A stretch of DNA of 5,165 nt from Patescibacteria group bacterium (lineage in GTDB: Bacteria; Patescibacteriota; Gracilibacteria; BD1-5; UBA2023), in the NCBI GenBank assembly GCA_030836665.1, contig JAUPLX010000099.1, forward strand, positions 1 to 5,165. The letters are read 5' to 3'. The position numbers and the translations under genes were made by a program. Below the pieces are notes generated by a model that saw only the letters and a program-made list of their open reading frames with translations, made no database searches and was not told the DNA's origin. Position 1 is the stretch's first letter. Each line of letters begins with the position of its first letter. Below, in pieces: positions 1 to 5,165 of this stretch.

Positions 1-1589
1 ACGAACGCGGCAACGGTGGTCGAATCGTCGGTGCTGAAAGCCTGAGTGACTGATCCGGAGCCGATGACTACCGAGAGACTGTCCCCCGCGACGATTGACG
101 GAGCAATATCGAAACGGCTGGTCTGTTTGACGGCCTGGACGTTATTCTGGAGAACGGTCGGCGTGACGACGTTACGGAGCGTCGCGTTGGAGATGGAGAA
201 TCCGGTTCCCGGAAGGCTCGAACTCACGGTAAATACGCGGGTAACGGGGCTCGCGAGCGCCGAAAGGTTCGGCATCGCCGCGATCTGGGCACGGAGCGCT
301 TCGACCGTATCGGCGTGGGTTCCGGTAAAGGATTGCGATACGGTATTTCCGTTCATGACGACCGACACCTGGTCGCCGGCGACGAAATCCCGTCCGAAGG
401 TAAGCGACTCGACCTGGGCTACGGCCGCAACGTTGACCTGTGAACTTACGGAAGAAAGGCTCGAGGTGATTTGAGCGGAATTCAGAGTGAATGCGGTTCC
501 GGGAACGGTAGAATCGACGGTCACGACGTTCAATACGGAATCGAACGAGGCCGAAAGGTTCGGAAGCGCCGAAATCTGGGCGACGAGACCGCTCATCGTT
601 TGGACATGCGATCCGGAGAACGTCTGGGTGAGGCTGGAAGCGTTCACGGAAAAGTGAACGGTATCCCCCGCGACGGTTTGACGGGGAAAGACGGCGACGT
701 CGCGCTGGGCGACGGCGACGTTGTTGTTCTGGACCGTAATGCTCGGGACGGACGATCCGGAAATAGTGAGGTTGGAAAGCGCGAACGGCGTACCCGGGGT
801 GGCGGAAGTGACCGTAAGGTCCCCTGCGGAATACGCGGCGTTTACGAAAGAAAGCTGGTCCGCTTGGGAAGCGAGAAGGTCCATCGTCGTGGTCGTGTCG
901 CCACTGAACGACTGGGAGAGATTGACCCCGGAAAGGGATAACGCCACGACGTCTCCGGCGTAGATCGGACGCGAAAGGGTAAGCCTTTCGACCTGGGCGA
1001 CCGGAACGACGTTCGCGACCACCGGAGCGGCGGCCACGTCGCTCGATACGACGGTGAGGTTCGAGATGCCGAACGCGGTACCCGCGACGGCGGCGGTTAC
1101 CGTAACCGAACGGCCGGAGAGGGTCGCGGTCACTTCGGAAAGCGCGTCTATGGCGTATTCGAGGCTCGAAAGGGTGGCGGCGTCGGATCCGGAAAAGGAA
1201 ACCGATATTCCCGTGCCCGCTACCGAAAGCGAAACGACGTCTCCGGGGATGAGCGCCTGGGGAACGTCCACGCGGGCGACCTGCGCCACGGCGACGACGT
1301 TCGCGACGACGTTCGACGACGAGACCGGGGACCGTCCGACCGTAAGGCTCACCGGAGTGGGATTCGCGGTCGAAATATCGAATACGAGGCGGTCGTTGAC
1401 CGAGTCGTACGTCGCGGAAACGTTCGGCATGCCGCTCGCGAGACTCGCGAGGGCGTTCATGGTCGCCAGATGGCTGATCTGGAAATTCTGGGTGACGACC
1501 GTTCCGGAAACGGTAAGCGAAACCGAGTCTCCCGACGCGAGGGTACGGGGAACGTCGAGGGTTTCGACCTGCAAGATCATCGGCGCGTT
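1..1589 (-). repeat. Tandem protein-coding repeat array, period 288-291 nt, six units visible
   Basis: Units begin at nt 1589, 1301, 1013, 725, 434 and 143 on the minus strand, each at an Asn codon. The aspartate of the (A/S/P)GD turn falls at residues 66, 162, 258, 354, 451 and 548, so the periods are 96, 96, 96, 97 and 97 codons. Units are recognisably related in protein but diverged in DNA, with only short stretches such as the 12-mer cgaaaggttcgg shared between units (near 260 and 552). The duplication is therefore old and probably kept by selection on domain structure. The sixth unit is cut by the window edge, and more may follow. Confidence 0.85.
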
Positions 1590-1724
1590 CGCGACCGTTT
1601 GGGTCGCCGTGAACGTCGGGGGTGCCGCGAAAGCGATCGCGGGAAGAAGGGTTTCCACGATAATGAGCGCCGAAAGCGTGGCAGCCACGCGCTTTCGGAG
1701 CTTCGGGAAGGAGAAATCGGTCAT
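1..1724 (-). CDS. Secreted surface protein with at least six ~96-aa tandem repeats (3' end beyond window)
   Basis: The frame opens at the ATG at 1724 and stays open for 574 codons to the left edge, so the C-terminus is missing. Residues 1-33 form a Sec signal peptide: basic KLRKR start, hydrophobic core (ALIIVETLL), and an A-F-A cleavage site before A34. The mature part is rich in Ser, Thr, Val and Ala. It consists of six repeats starting at N46, N142, N238, N334, N431 and N528, the last incomplete. Shared landmarks are N-x5-Q at each start, a (A/S/P)GD turn 20 residues later, Q-x-FSG-like and PGTxF-x-(I/L)SN-like motifs. This pattern suggests small beta-sandwich domains as in bacterial adhesins or surface fibres; that is inference, as I do not recognise the family. 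The mature visible part has no Cys and one Lys (K533). No clear Shine-Dalgarno precedes the start, but no other in-frame start codon is nearby. It follows the pilT operon with its own promoter. The frame is convincing; function is unknown. Confidence 0.88.
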   Translation of the reverse strand, partial: MTDFSFPKLRKRVAATLSALIIVETLLPAIAFAAPPTFTATQTVANAPMILQVETLDVPRTLASGDSVSLTVSGTVVTQNFQISHLATMNALASLASGMPNVSATYDSVNDRLVFDISTANPTPVSLTVGRSPVSSSNVVANVVAVAQVARVDVPQALIPGDVVSLSVAGTGISVSFSGSDAATLSSLEYAIDALSEVTATLSGRSVTVTAAVAGTAFGISNLTVVSSDVAAAPVVANVVPVAQVERLTLSRPIYAGDVVALSLSGVNLSQSFSGDTTTTMDLLASQADQLSFVNAAYSAGDLTVTSATPGTPFALSNLTISGSSVPSITVQNNNVAVAQRDVAVFPRQTVAGDTVHFSVNASSLTQTFSGSHVQTMSGLVAQISALPNLSASFDSVLNVVTVDSTVPGTAFTLNSAQITSSLSSVSSQVNVAAVAQVESLTFGRDFVAGDQVSVVMNGNTVSQSFTGTHADTVEALRAQIAAMPNLSALASPVTRVFTVSSSLPGTGFSISNATLRNVVTPTVLQNNVQAVKQTSRFDIAPSIVAGDSLSVVIGSGSVTQAFSTDDSTTVAAF

Positions 1725-1761
1725 AAAAAGCCCGGTTATGCAAAATACCTCTGGTAGGAAT

Positions 1762-1776
1762 AGCGGGATTTCCGCT
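1762..1776 (-). other. Small hairpin in the 5' leader of the repeat-protein gene
   Basis: Bases 1762-1766 (agcgg) pair with 1772-1776 (ccgct) across a 5-nt loop. It lies about 40 nt upstream of the ATG at 1724, inside a predicted leader of roughly 80 nt. Five base pairs are weak evidence; it could stabilise or tune the leader, or be chance. Confidence 0.25.
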
Positions 1777-1813
1777 TTGGTATTTGTTTTCCGAGCTTCT
1801 CCCGTACAAATTA

Positions 1814-1841
1814 TTTATACGAGAATTTTTTGGTTTAGCAA
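1814..1841 (-). promoter_or_regulatory. Sigma70-like promoter for the repeat-protein gene
   Basis: On the minus strand a TTGCTA -35 box (1841-1836) is separated by 16 nt from a TATAAA -10 box (1819-1814). Each matches four or five of six consensus positions. A T-rich tract just upstream (about 1851-1875) could act as an UP element. Transcription would start near 1807, giving a leader of about 80 nt before the ATG at 1724. The position just downstream of a terminator and upstream of a gene start supports it. The wider 1725-1945 spacer holds only this promoter, the terminator and one small hairpin. Confidence 0.6.
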
Positions 1842-1878
1842 ATCCGCATTATCGAAGAAAAAAATAAAATGCAAGAGG

Positions 1879-1926
1879 AAAAAATAATTCCCGATTTCCT
1901 CTTCGTAAAAGGAAAAATCGGGAATT
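1879..1926 (-). terminator. Rho-independent terminator of the pilT operon
   Basis: A perfect 12-bp stem pairs 1886-1897 with 1915-1926 (core aattcccgattt). The inner bases 1898-1900 and 1910-1912 can extend it across a bulge. On the minus strand the second arm is followed by UUAUUUUUU-type sequence, with six A on the plus strand at 1879-1884. It begins 20 nt after the stop codon at 1946, as expected for the end of the operon. No comparable T-run follows on the plus strand, so it looks one-directional. Confidence 0.88.
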
Positions 1927-1945
1927 TGACTATTACGAATATTTA

Positions 1946-2395
1946 TTACTTGTACACCCAAGGAGCCACCGTATTGAGAATGAATCCCACAAGGAAAAGG
2001 AGTATGAGGCCCGCCACCAATTGGATGATGCGACCCTTGGCTTTTTTGGCGTCTTCCCCTCCCCCGCTCATGGAATATTGGATGCCCGAAAGAACGATCA
2101 TCAGTACCGCGACGAGACCGGTGATGTAGGTAGCGTACTTAATGAGCGAGCCGAGCATTCCGATAACAGTGTCGAACCCTTGTCCTACGGAACACTTATA
2201 CAAGCGTTTCTTAACATCGGTTTCGCTACGTCCGTTAACGGGTGTACAAACGGCTCCCGGAATCTTTTCCGTAACGTATACGTAAGAATCGTTCGACCCC
2301 GATCCCGAATCCCCTTCGGCCGCGAAGGCTGCGGGGACGAGCGAAGAAAAGAACGACGAAACGAGTACGGATACTAAAAGAAATATCTTTTTCAT
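1946..2395 (-). CDS. VirB2/T4SS-pilin-like small membrane protein, 149 aa
   Basis: Residues 1-25 form a signal peptide (MKK start, hydrophobic core, A-A-F-A cleavage site before AEG). A polar exported segment of about 55 residues follows, with Cys50 and Cys68 as the only cysteines, which could form a disulfide. Two membrane helices (about 82-107 and 122-146) flank a short basic loop with the pattern SGGGEDAKKAKGR (110-122). This layout matches VirB2/TrbC pilins and the T4SS_pilin family (Pfam PF18895, as I recall), common in CPR genomes. By the positive-inside rule the loop faces the cytoplasm and both ends face outward. The ATG is one nucleotide after the TAA of the preceding gene, with no Shine-Dalgarno, so translation is probably coupled. 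The gene closes the operon. It could be a pilus subunit or only a membrane component with a pilin-like fold. The family assignment is good; the role is inferred. Confidence 0.85.
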   Translation of the reverse strand: MKKIFLLVSVLVSSFFSSLVPAAFAAEGDSGSGSNDSYVYVTEKIPGAVCTPVNGRSETDVKKRLYKCSVGQGFDTVIGMLGSLIKYATYITGLVAVLMIVLSGIQYSMSGGGEDAKKAKGRIIQLVAGLILLFLVGFILNTVAPWVYK

Positions 2396-2396
2396 A

Positions 2397-3308
2397 TTAC
2401 AGACGGAAATCGGCGAGATCCTTCAGGAAGGTGTAGCTCGCGAGGAGGATAATGGTAGCGATGAACGTATTGATGACGATGCTTTTGCCTTTTTTCGCAC
2501 GTTCTTCGTCACCGGCGGAAGTGATGTAGTAGTAAGCGCCGAGAATGAGGAAGAAAATGGCCGTCGGCCCCGCGAAGAAGAGCGCGAGATTCGAGAGCTG
2601 CGCGAATATCCCCTGTCCGCGCGGAATGTCGCCGGAGTACGCGACCCGAACCCAAGCCTCGATGACGCCGAGGAAGATGAGCCCGAGAACGCCGTAGAGA
2701 ATGCGGGTTTTCGCCTCCTTGATAGCTTCTTCCTTCCCTCCCGAAGCGACGAGTTTCAGTCCGGCGAGAACGAAGAGGAAGATCGCCAAGCCGACGACCG
2801 CTACGCGGACGAACATCAAAACCCCGCCTTCGATGGTTCCGTCCCAGTTGGCGAAATTCACGAAAATGTTGCTTCCGGTCTTTTGGACCGCCATGAACGA
2901 CGGATTGGTATTGCTCGTGGATATGTCGACGGCCGATTTCGGGCCGAAGAGCGAATAGAGCTGGCCGGGAATGTTGATGAAAAGGAACGCTATGAGCGCG
3001 TACATGATCTGGCGCTTATGCTTGGTGAGCGATTCCTCGGCACCCCCGGCGACGATCATCATGATTCCGGCATATACCAAAAAGACGACGGCAAGGGCCG
3101 ATATGACGATCTTGAAGCTCTTGATGACGGAAAGGCCGGCGTTGTTCGCCTTTTCTTCGACGGTTTCACCGCGCGCGGCGTTCGCCGAAACCGACCTCAC
3201 CTCTCCGGCAAGCCCGCTCAGATTGTTTACGGCGGCATATGCGGGAGCGATTGCGATTCCCGCAAGGAATCCCGCCATGATGGAAACTACGCGCTTGGAA
3301 AGTCGCAT
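2397..3308 (-). CDS. Six-helix membrane protein made of three pilin-like TM hairpins, 303 aa
   Basis: Residues 1-25 look like a signal peptide (RLSKR start, hydrophobic core, A-Y-A cleavage site). Three TM-loop-TM hairpins then follow, at about 62-121, 162-222 and 238-298. Each first helix ends in a small-residue motif and runs into a short charged loop: AGGAEESLTKHKR (87-99), SGGKEEAIKEAKTR (189-202) and SAGDEERAKKGK (264-275). The loops align with SGGGEDAKKAKGR of the next gene's product, so this protein looks like a triplicated VirB2/T4SS-pilin-like unit. A polar exported segment (about 122-160) separates hairpins one and two. The start lies 2 nt after the pilT stop (TAA-AG-ATG), with no local Shine-Dalgarno, which implies coupling to pilT. 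It may be a platform or scaffold rather than a polymerising subunit, since a fused trimer is unlikely to pack like a single pilin. No catalytic motif is visible. Confidence 0.83.
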   Translation of the reverse strand: MRLSKRVVSIMAGFLAGIAIAPAYAAVNNLSGLAGEVRSVSANAARGETVEEKANNAGLSVIKSFKIVISALAVVFLVYAGIMMIVAGGAEESLTKHKRQIMYALIAFLFINIPGQLYSLFGPKSAVDISTSNTNPSFMAVQKTGSNIFVNFANWDGTIEGGVLMFVRVAVVGLAIFLFVLAGLKLVASGGKEEAIKEAKTRILYGVLGLIFLGVIEAWVRVAYSGDIPRGQGIFAQLSNLALFFAGPTAIFFLILGAYYYITSAGDEERAKKGKSIVINTFIATIILLASYTFLKDLADFRL

Positions 3309-3310
3309 CT

Positions 3311-4399
3311 TTAGTCGTCGTTAGTGAAGTATCCCATGAAGTCCTCCTCTTTGACTATGCCCTGTTCGGCGAGTTTGAGGGCCGAGTTTTTCATGGAAAT
3401 CATGCCGTCCTGCGTACCGAGTTCGATGTTGTTGTTGATCTGCACGAGGTCTCCGGACTTGATGAGGTTCTTAATCGCCGGGGTGACGTACATGATTTCG
3501 TGGATGGCGACGCGTCCGTGGCCTTCGGCCTTCGGAATGAGACGCTGGGACAATACGCCGAGAAGCGAATCTCCCAGGCGGACGCGGACCTGGTTCTGGA
3601 TGTCCGGATGGAAGAACTGCACGAGGCGGTTCACCGTCTGTACCGAGCCCGAAGTATGGAGCGTGGAGAATACGAGGTGTCCGGTTTCCGCGAGGTTGAT
3701 GGCGGCTTCGACCGTTTCCTTGTCGCGCATTTCGCCGACGACGACGATGTCCGGGTCTTCGCGCATCGCCGCACGGATGGCAGCCACGAACGAATCGGTA
3801 TCGCGACCGACTTCGCGCTGGGAAAAGATGGACGCCTTGTCCGTGAAAATGAATTCCACGGGATCTTCGATCGTGATGATGTGTTCGTTACGGGTTTCGT
3901 TGATGCGGTCGATGATCGAGACCATCGTGGTCGACTTACCGGAACCGGTCGGACCGGTAATGAGGAAAAGCCCCTGTTTGGCGGTGAGCATCTTCTTGAC
4001 GCCTTCCGGAAGTCCGAGGTCTTCCATCCGCTTAGCGTCGCGTTCGATACGGCGGAGAACGAAGCCTATGCGAGCGAGTTTGAAAAAGCCGTTGACGCGG
4101 AACGGGGTTCCGTCGGCGGCGATATATGCGAAGTCCGCATCGTGCCGATGAAGGAATTCGTCGAGTTTTTCCTTGTCTCCCCTGAAAAGTTCAAGGGCAA
4201 GACGTTGGGCCAATTCTTTCGTAATCTTTCCGCCCTGTTCGAATTTGGACAATTCGCCATGAACGCGGAAACCGATGAAATCCCCCTCGGAGATATGGAC
4301 GTCGGAGGCTTTGATATTGATCGCGTGGGCGAGGACCTGTTCGATCATGGAAGTCATTATCGGGGTCTGTGGCGTCTGGGTATTTCCTGTTTCGGACAT
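3311..4399 (-). CDS. pilT: PilT-type twitching-motility/retraction ATPase, 362 aa
   Basis: This is a hexameric cytoplasmic ATPase of the GspE/VirB11/PilT superfamily; PilT powers retraction or disassembly of type IV pili. The expected motifs are in order: N-terminal ASDVHISEGD (31-40), Walker A GPTGSGKST (149-157, K155), Asp box TIEDPVEF (176-183), Walker B with DPDIVVVGE (215-223, E223), His box from ETGH (238-241) to TLHTSG (246-251), then QRL (285-287) and AIKNLI (308-313), which corresponds to the AIRNLIRE motif of PilT. The length is typical and nothing looks broken. There is no Cys-rich zinc motif as in PilB/GspE, and the ASDVH start with the AIRNLI-like tail favours PilT over VirB11. 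A polar N-terminal tail of about 15 residues precedes the usual start; Met15 is an alternative, but neither site has a Shine-Dalgarno. It is first in a three-gene operon. Unusually, its partners here are VirB2-like proteins, not PilB, PilC or PilU. Confidence 0.96.
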   Translation of the reverse strand: MSETGNTQTPQTPIMTSMIEQVLAHAINIKASDVHISEGDFIGFRVHGELSKFEQGGKITKELAQRLALELFRGDKEKLDEFLHRHDADFAYIAADGTPFRVNGFFKLARIGFVLRRIERDAKRMEDLGLPEGVKKMLTAKQGLFLITGPTGSGKSTTMVSIIDRINETRNEHIITIEDPVEFIFTDKASIFSQREVGRDTDSFVAAIRAAMREDPDIVVVGEMRDKETVEAAINLAETGHLVFSTLHTSGSVQTVNRLVQFFHPDIQNQVRVRLGDSLLGVLSQRLIPKAEGHGRVAIHEIMYVTPAIKNLIKSGDLVQINNNIELGTQDGMISMKNSALKLAEQGIVKEEDFMGYFTNDD

Positions 4400-4430
4400 A
4401 TGGCGAATCGTACTGAGTGGATATGGGGAT

Positions 4431-4458
4431 ATTCTATCGGGTTTTTTCCGATTTTCGA
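4431..4458 (-). promoter_or_regulatory. Possible sigma70-like promoter for the pilT operon
   Basis: On the minus strand TAGAAT (4436-4431) could be a -10 box, with TCGAAA (4458-4453) 16 nt upstream as a weak -35 box. Transcription would start near 4424, leaving a leader of about 25 nt before the ATG at 4399. A 5-bp inverted repeat (atcgg 4436-4440 with ccgat 4448-4452) occupies the spacer. The -35 match is poor, so read-through from the upstream gene is the alternative. Confidence 0.35.
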
Positions 4459-4471
4459 GTTCCTTTTACGG

Positions 4472-4497
4472 AAAAGGGTCCCGCAGATGCGGGACCC
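4472..4497 (-). terminator. Intrinsic terminator after the coiled-coil gene
   Basis: A perfect 9-bp GC-rich stem pairs 4476-4484 (gggtcccgc) with 4489-4497 (gcgggaccc) around a 4-nt loop. On the minus strand it is followed by UUUUCC (4475 downward). The stem is very strong but the U-tract has only four U, so termination may be partial. Its first-transcribed arm shares bases 4492-4497 with the hairpin before it. Confidence 0.7.
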
Positions 4498-4526
4498 CGG
4501 TTTCCGCGGTCATGGAACCGGGGTCC
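4492..4526 (-). promoter_or_regulatory. Hairpin competing with the terminator (attenuator-like)
   Basis: An 11-bp perfect stem pairs 4492-4502 (ggaccccggtt) with 4516-4526 (aaccggggtcc). A wobble and one more pair can extend it inward. It begins 2 nt after the stop codon at 4529-4531. It is transcribed before the terminator hairpin and uses the same 4492-4497 segment, so the two stems cannot form fully at once. The fold is seen in the sequence; a regulatory role is inference, and a simple double terminator is possible. Confidence 0.5.
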
Positions 4527-4528
4527 GA

Positions 4529-5165
4529 TTAGGCGGCAGTCTGAATCTGGGTCTTAAGGTTCGCGATGAGCGAGCGGGCGCGGTCGGCGCCGGCATCGAT
4601 TTCACGAGCCCTTTCCTGGGATTCCTTCGCCTGCTTCTTGAGTTCGGCGATTTGGGCGTTCAAATTTTCCGTCCGCGCCATTTCGGCGTCACGGGCGGAT
4701 TCCTTGGATTCAACGACGCTTTCCAACTGGGAAATGGAAGAGAGGAGAATGGCTTCCGGATCAAGCGAATCGGTAACCTGACGCGCGGTTTCGACTGCGA
4801 CGGAAGCTTGGACTTCGATTGCCGGAGTCTCCGGAGCCGATGCGAAAGAATCGAAGCCGAAAGAAGAATTCGAAACCTCGGTTGCCGGGGTTTCGACTGC
4901 GGCGGTTTCGGTTGCCGGGACGTCCATCTGGACGGCGTCGGAAACGAGAACCGGAGCTTCTTCGATAGCCGGAGCCACGGAGAGCGCCGTCATCGACGAA
5001 AAGTCGAGGAGTGAGGAAGAATCCGTACGCGCTACGGGAGTTTCTTCGGTAACCGGGGTGGCGGATTCGAAGGTCAGTCCGGCGGCCGGGGTTTCGACTG
5101 CGGCGGTTTCGGTTGCCGGGACGTCCATCTGGACGGCGTCGGAAACGAGAACCGGAGCTTCTTCG
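4529..5165 (-). CDS. Acidic low-complexity repeat protein with C-terminal coiled coil (5' end beyond window)
   Basis: The frame enters at the right edge and ends at TAA (4529-4531), giving 211 visible residues. The Met at 5128 lies inside a repeat whose other copy reads straight through it, so it is almost certainly not the start. The N-terminal part shown (about 1-135) is rich in Ala, Pro, Thr, Val, Glu and Ser and looks disordered. A 27-residue segment from EEAPVLVSD to AVETPA occurs twice exactly, 67 residues apart. The last 75 or so residues, from LDPEAILLSS to the end, are heptad-like with Leu/Ile/Ala at core positions and many Glu, Lys and Arg, so a coiled coil is likely. No membrane helix or enzyme motif is visible, and any signal peptide would be outside the window. 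The family is not recognised. A terminator-like structure separates it from pilT, so shared function is uncertain. Confidence 0.82.
   Translation of the reverse strand, partial: EEAPVLVSDAVQMDVPATETAAVETPAAGLTFESATPVTEETPVARTDSSSLLDFSSMTALSVAPAIEEAPVLVSDAVQMDVPATETAAVETPATEVSNSSFGFDSFASAPETPAIEVQASVAVETARQVTDSLDPEAILLSSISQLESVVESKESARDAEMARTENLNAQIAELKKQAKESQERAREIDAGADRARSLIANLKTQIQTAA
4884..4964 (-). repeat. 81-nt direct repeat, copy A
   Basis: Identical to 5085-5165 at every base, offset 201 nt (67 codons, in frame). It encodes the EEAPVLVSD...AVETPA segment. Identity stops abruptly below 4884, where the two copies diverge. Confidence 0.92.
5085..5165 (-). repeat. 81-nt direct repeat, copy B (reaches window edge)
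   Basis: Exact second copy of 4884-4964. It ends at the window edge, so the true repeat may be longer and further copies may follow. Perfect DNA identity, including third positions, points to recent duplication, slippage or gene conversion. Confidence 0.92.

Noticed and set aside
172..1809. Long 545-codon open frame on the minus strand
   Set aside because: It is a shifted frame of the repeat-protein gene. Its product is an extreme Arg/Gly/Pro-rich sequence without domains or signal peptide, while the other frame on the same strand gives a signal peptide and regular repeats.
1054..1887. 277-codon plus-strand frame, and the one at 46-474
   Set aside because: Both are antisense shadows of the repeat-protein gene. 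The first also runs through the promoter and into the AT-rich spacer, ending in a Lys-rich tail.
2021..3324. Several plus-strand frames of 85-143 codons opposite the two membrane-protein genes
   Set aside because: They oppose genes with clear signal peptides and membrane helices, and show no motifs or supporting start sites.
3311..4399. VirB11 or PilB/GspE identity for the ATPase
   Set aside because: The ASDVH start, AIRNLI-like tail, length and missing zinc-binding cysteines fit PilT better, despite VirB2-like neighbours.
4462..4477. 6-bp inverted repeat cctttt/aaaagg beside the terminator
   Set aside because: It is short, AT-rich, and overlaps the U-tract and stem base of the terminator; it is more likely incidental than a separate element.
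3500..5014. 504-codon open frame on the plus strand
   Set aside because: It lies antisense to pilT, crosses the intergenic terminators and continues antisense to the coiled-coil gene. Its product has no recognisable domain, and openness follows from codon bias of the true genes.
4529..5128. Met at 5128 as the start of the coiled-coil protein
   Set aside because: The frame continues upstream to the window edge, and the identical repeat copy carries the same Met internally.
1..5165. Alternative genetic code (TGA as glycine), as in Gracilibacteria or Absconditabacteria
   Set aside because: All visible frames are full length under the standard code, contain no in-frame TGA, and use GGN for glycine throughout.
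1..5165. CRISPR array, tRNA, rRNA or insertion sequence
   Set aside because: No short spaced palindromic repeats, no tRNA cloverleaf or rRNA segment, and no transposase or flanking inverted repeats were seen on either strand.

Overview
The window reads as a compact stretch of a bacterial chromosome, probably from the Candidate Phyla Radiation (Patescibacteria). This assignment is an inference. It rests on a VirB2-like 'T4SS pilin' membrane family that I associate mainly with CPR genomes, on a pilT operon with 1-2 nt gaps and almost no Shine-Dalgarno sequences, and on large low-lysine secreted repeat proteins. All visible stop codons are TAA and no frame needs TGA read as glycine, so the standard code fits. 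Coding DNA is fairly GC-rich, while the 1725-1945 spacer is clearly AT-rich.

Every gene I can support lies on the minus strand, so transcription runs from high to low coordinates. (1) 4529-5165 is the 3' part of a gene for an acidic Ala/Pro/Thr/Val-rich protein ending in a coiled coil. It carries an 81-nt exact direct repeat with a 201-nt period. (2) 4400-4528 is a spacer with two strong hairpins that share a segment. The second is followed by a short U-tract, so this is a terminator and possibly an attenuator. (3) 4399-1946 is a three-gene operon: a canonical PilT-type ATPase, a 303-aa membrane protein built from three copies of a pilin-like TM-loop-TM hairpin, and a 149-aa single-hairpin VirB2/T4SS-pilin-like protein. 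(4) 1879-1926 is a good intrinsic terminator closing that operon. (5) 1814-1841 is a sigma70-like promoter. (6) 1724-1 is a long secreted protein with a Sec signal peptide and at least six tandem repeats of 96-97 residues. It runs off the left edge and is the real gene in that third of the window, although several other frames there are also open.

A reasonable working picture is a cell-surface locus. PilT would supply cytoplasmic mechanical work or disassembly energy, and the two small membrane proteins would be pilin-like or platform-like subunits in the cytoplasmic membrane. The repeat protein, transcribed separately, would be an exported surface fibre or adhesin. The coiled-coil protein upstream may be a scaffold, but nothing shown ties it to the pilus genes except proximity. 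The least ordinary points are the triplicated pilin-like hairpin beside PilT and the overlapping hairpins ahead of pilT.
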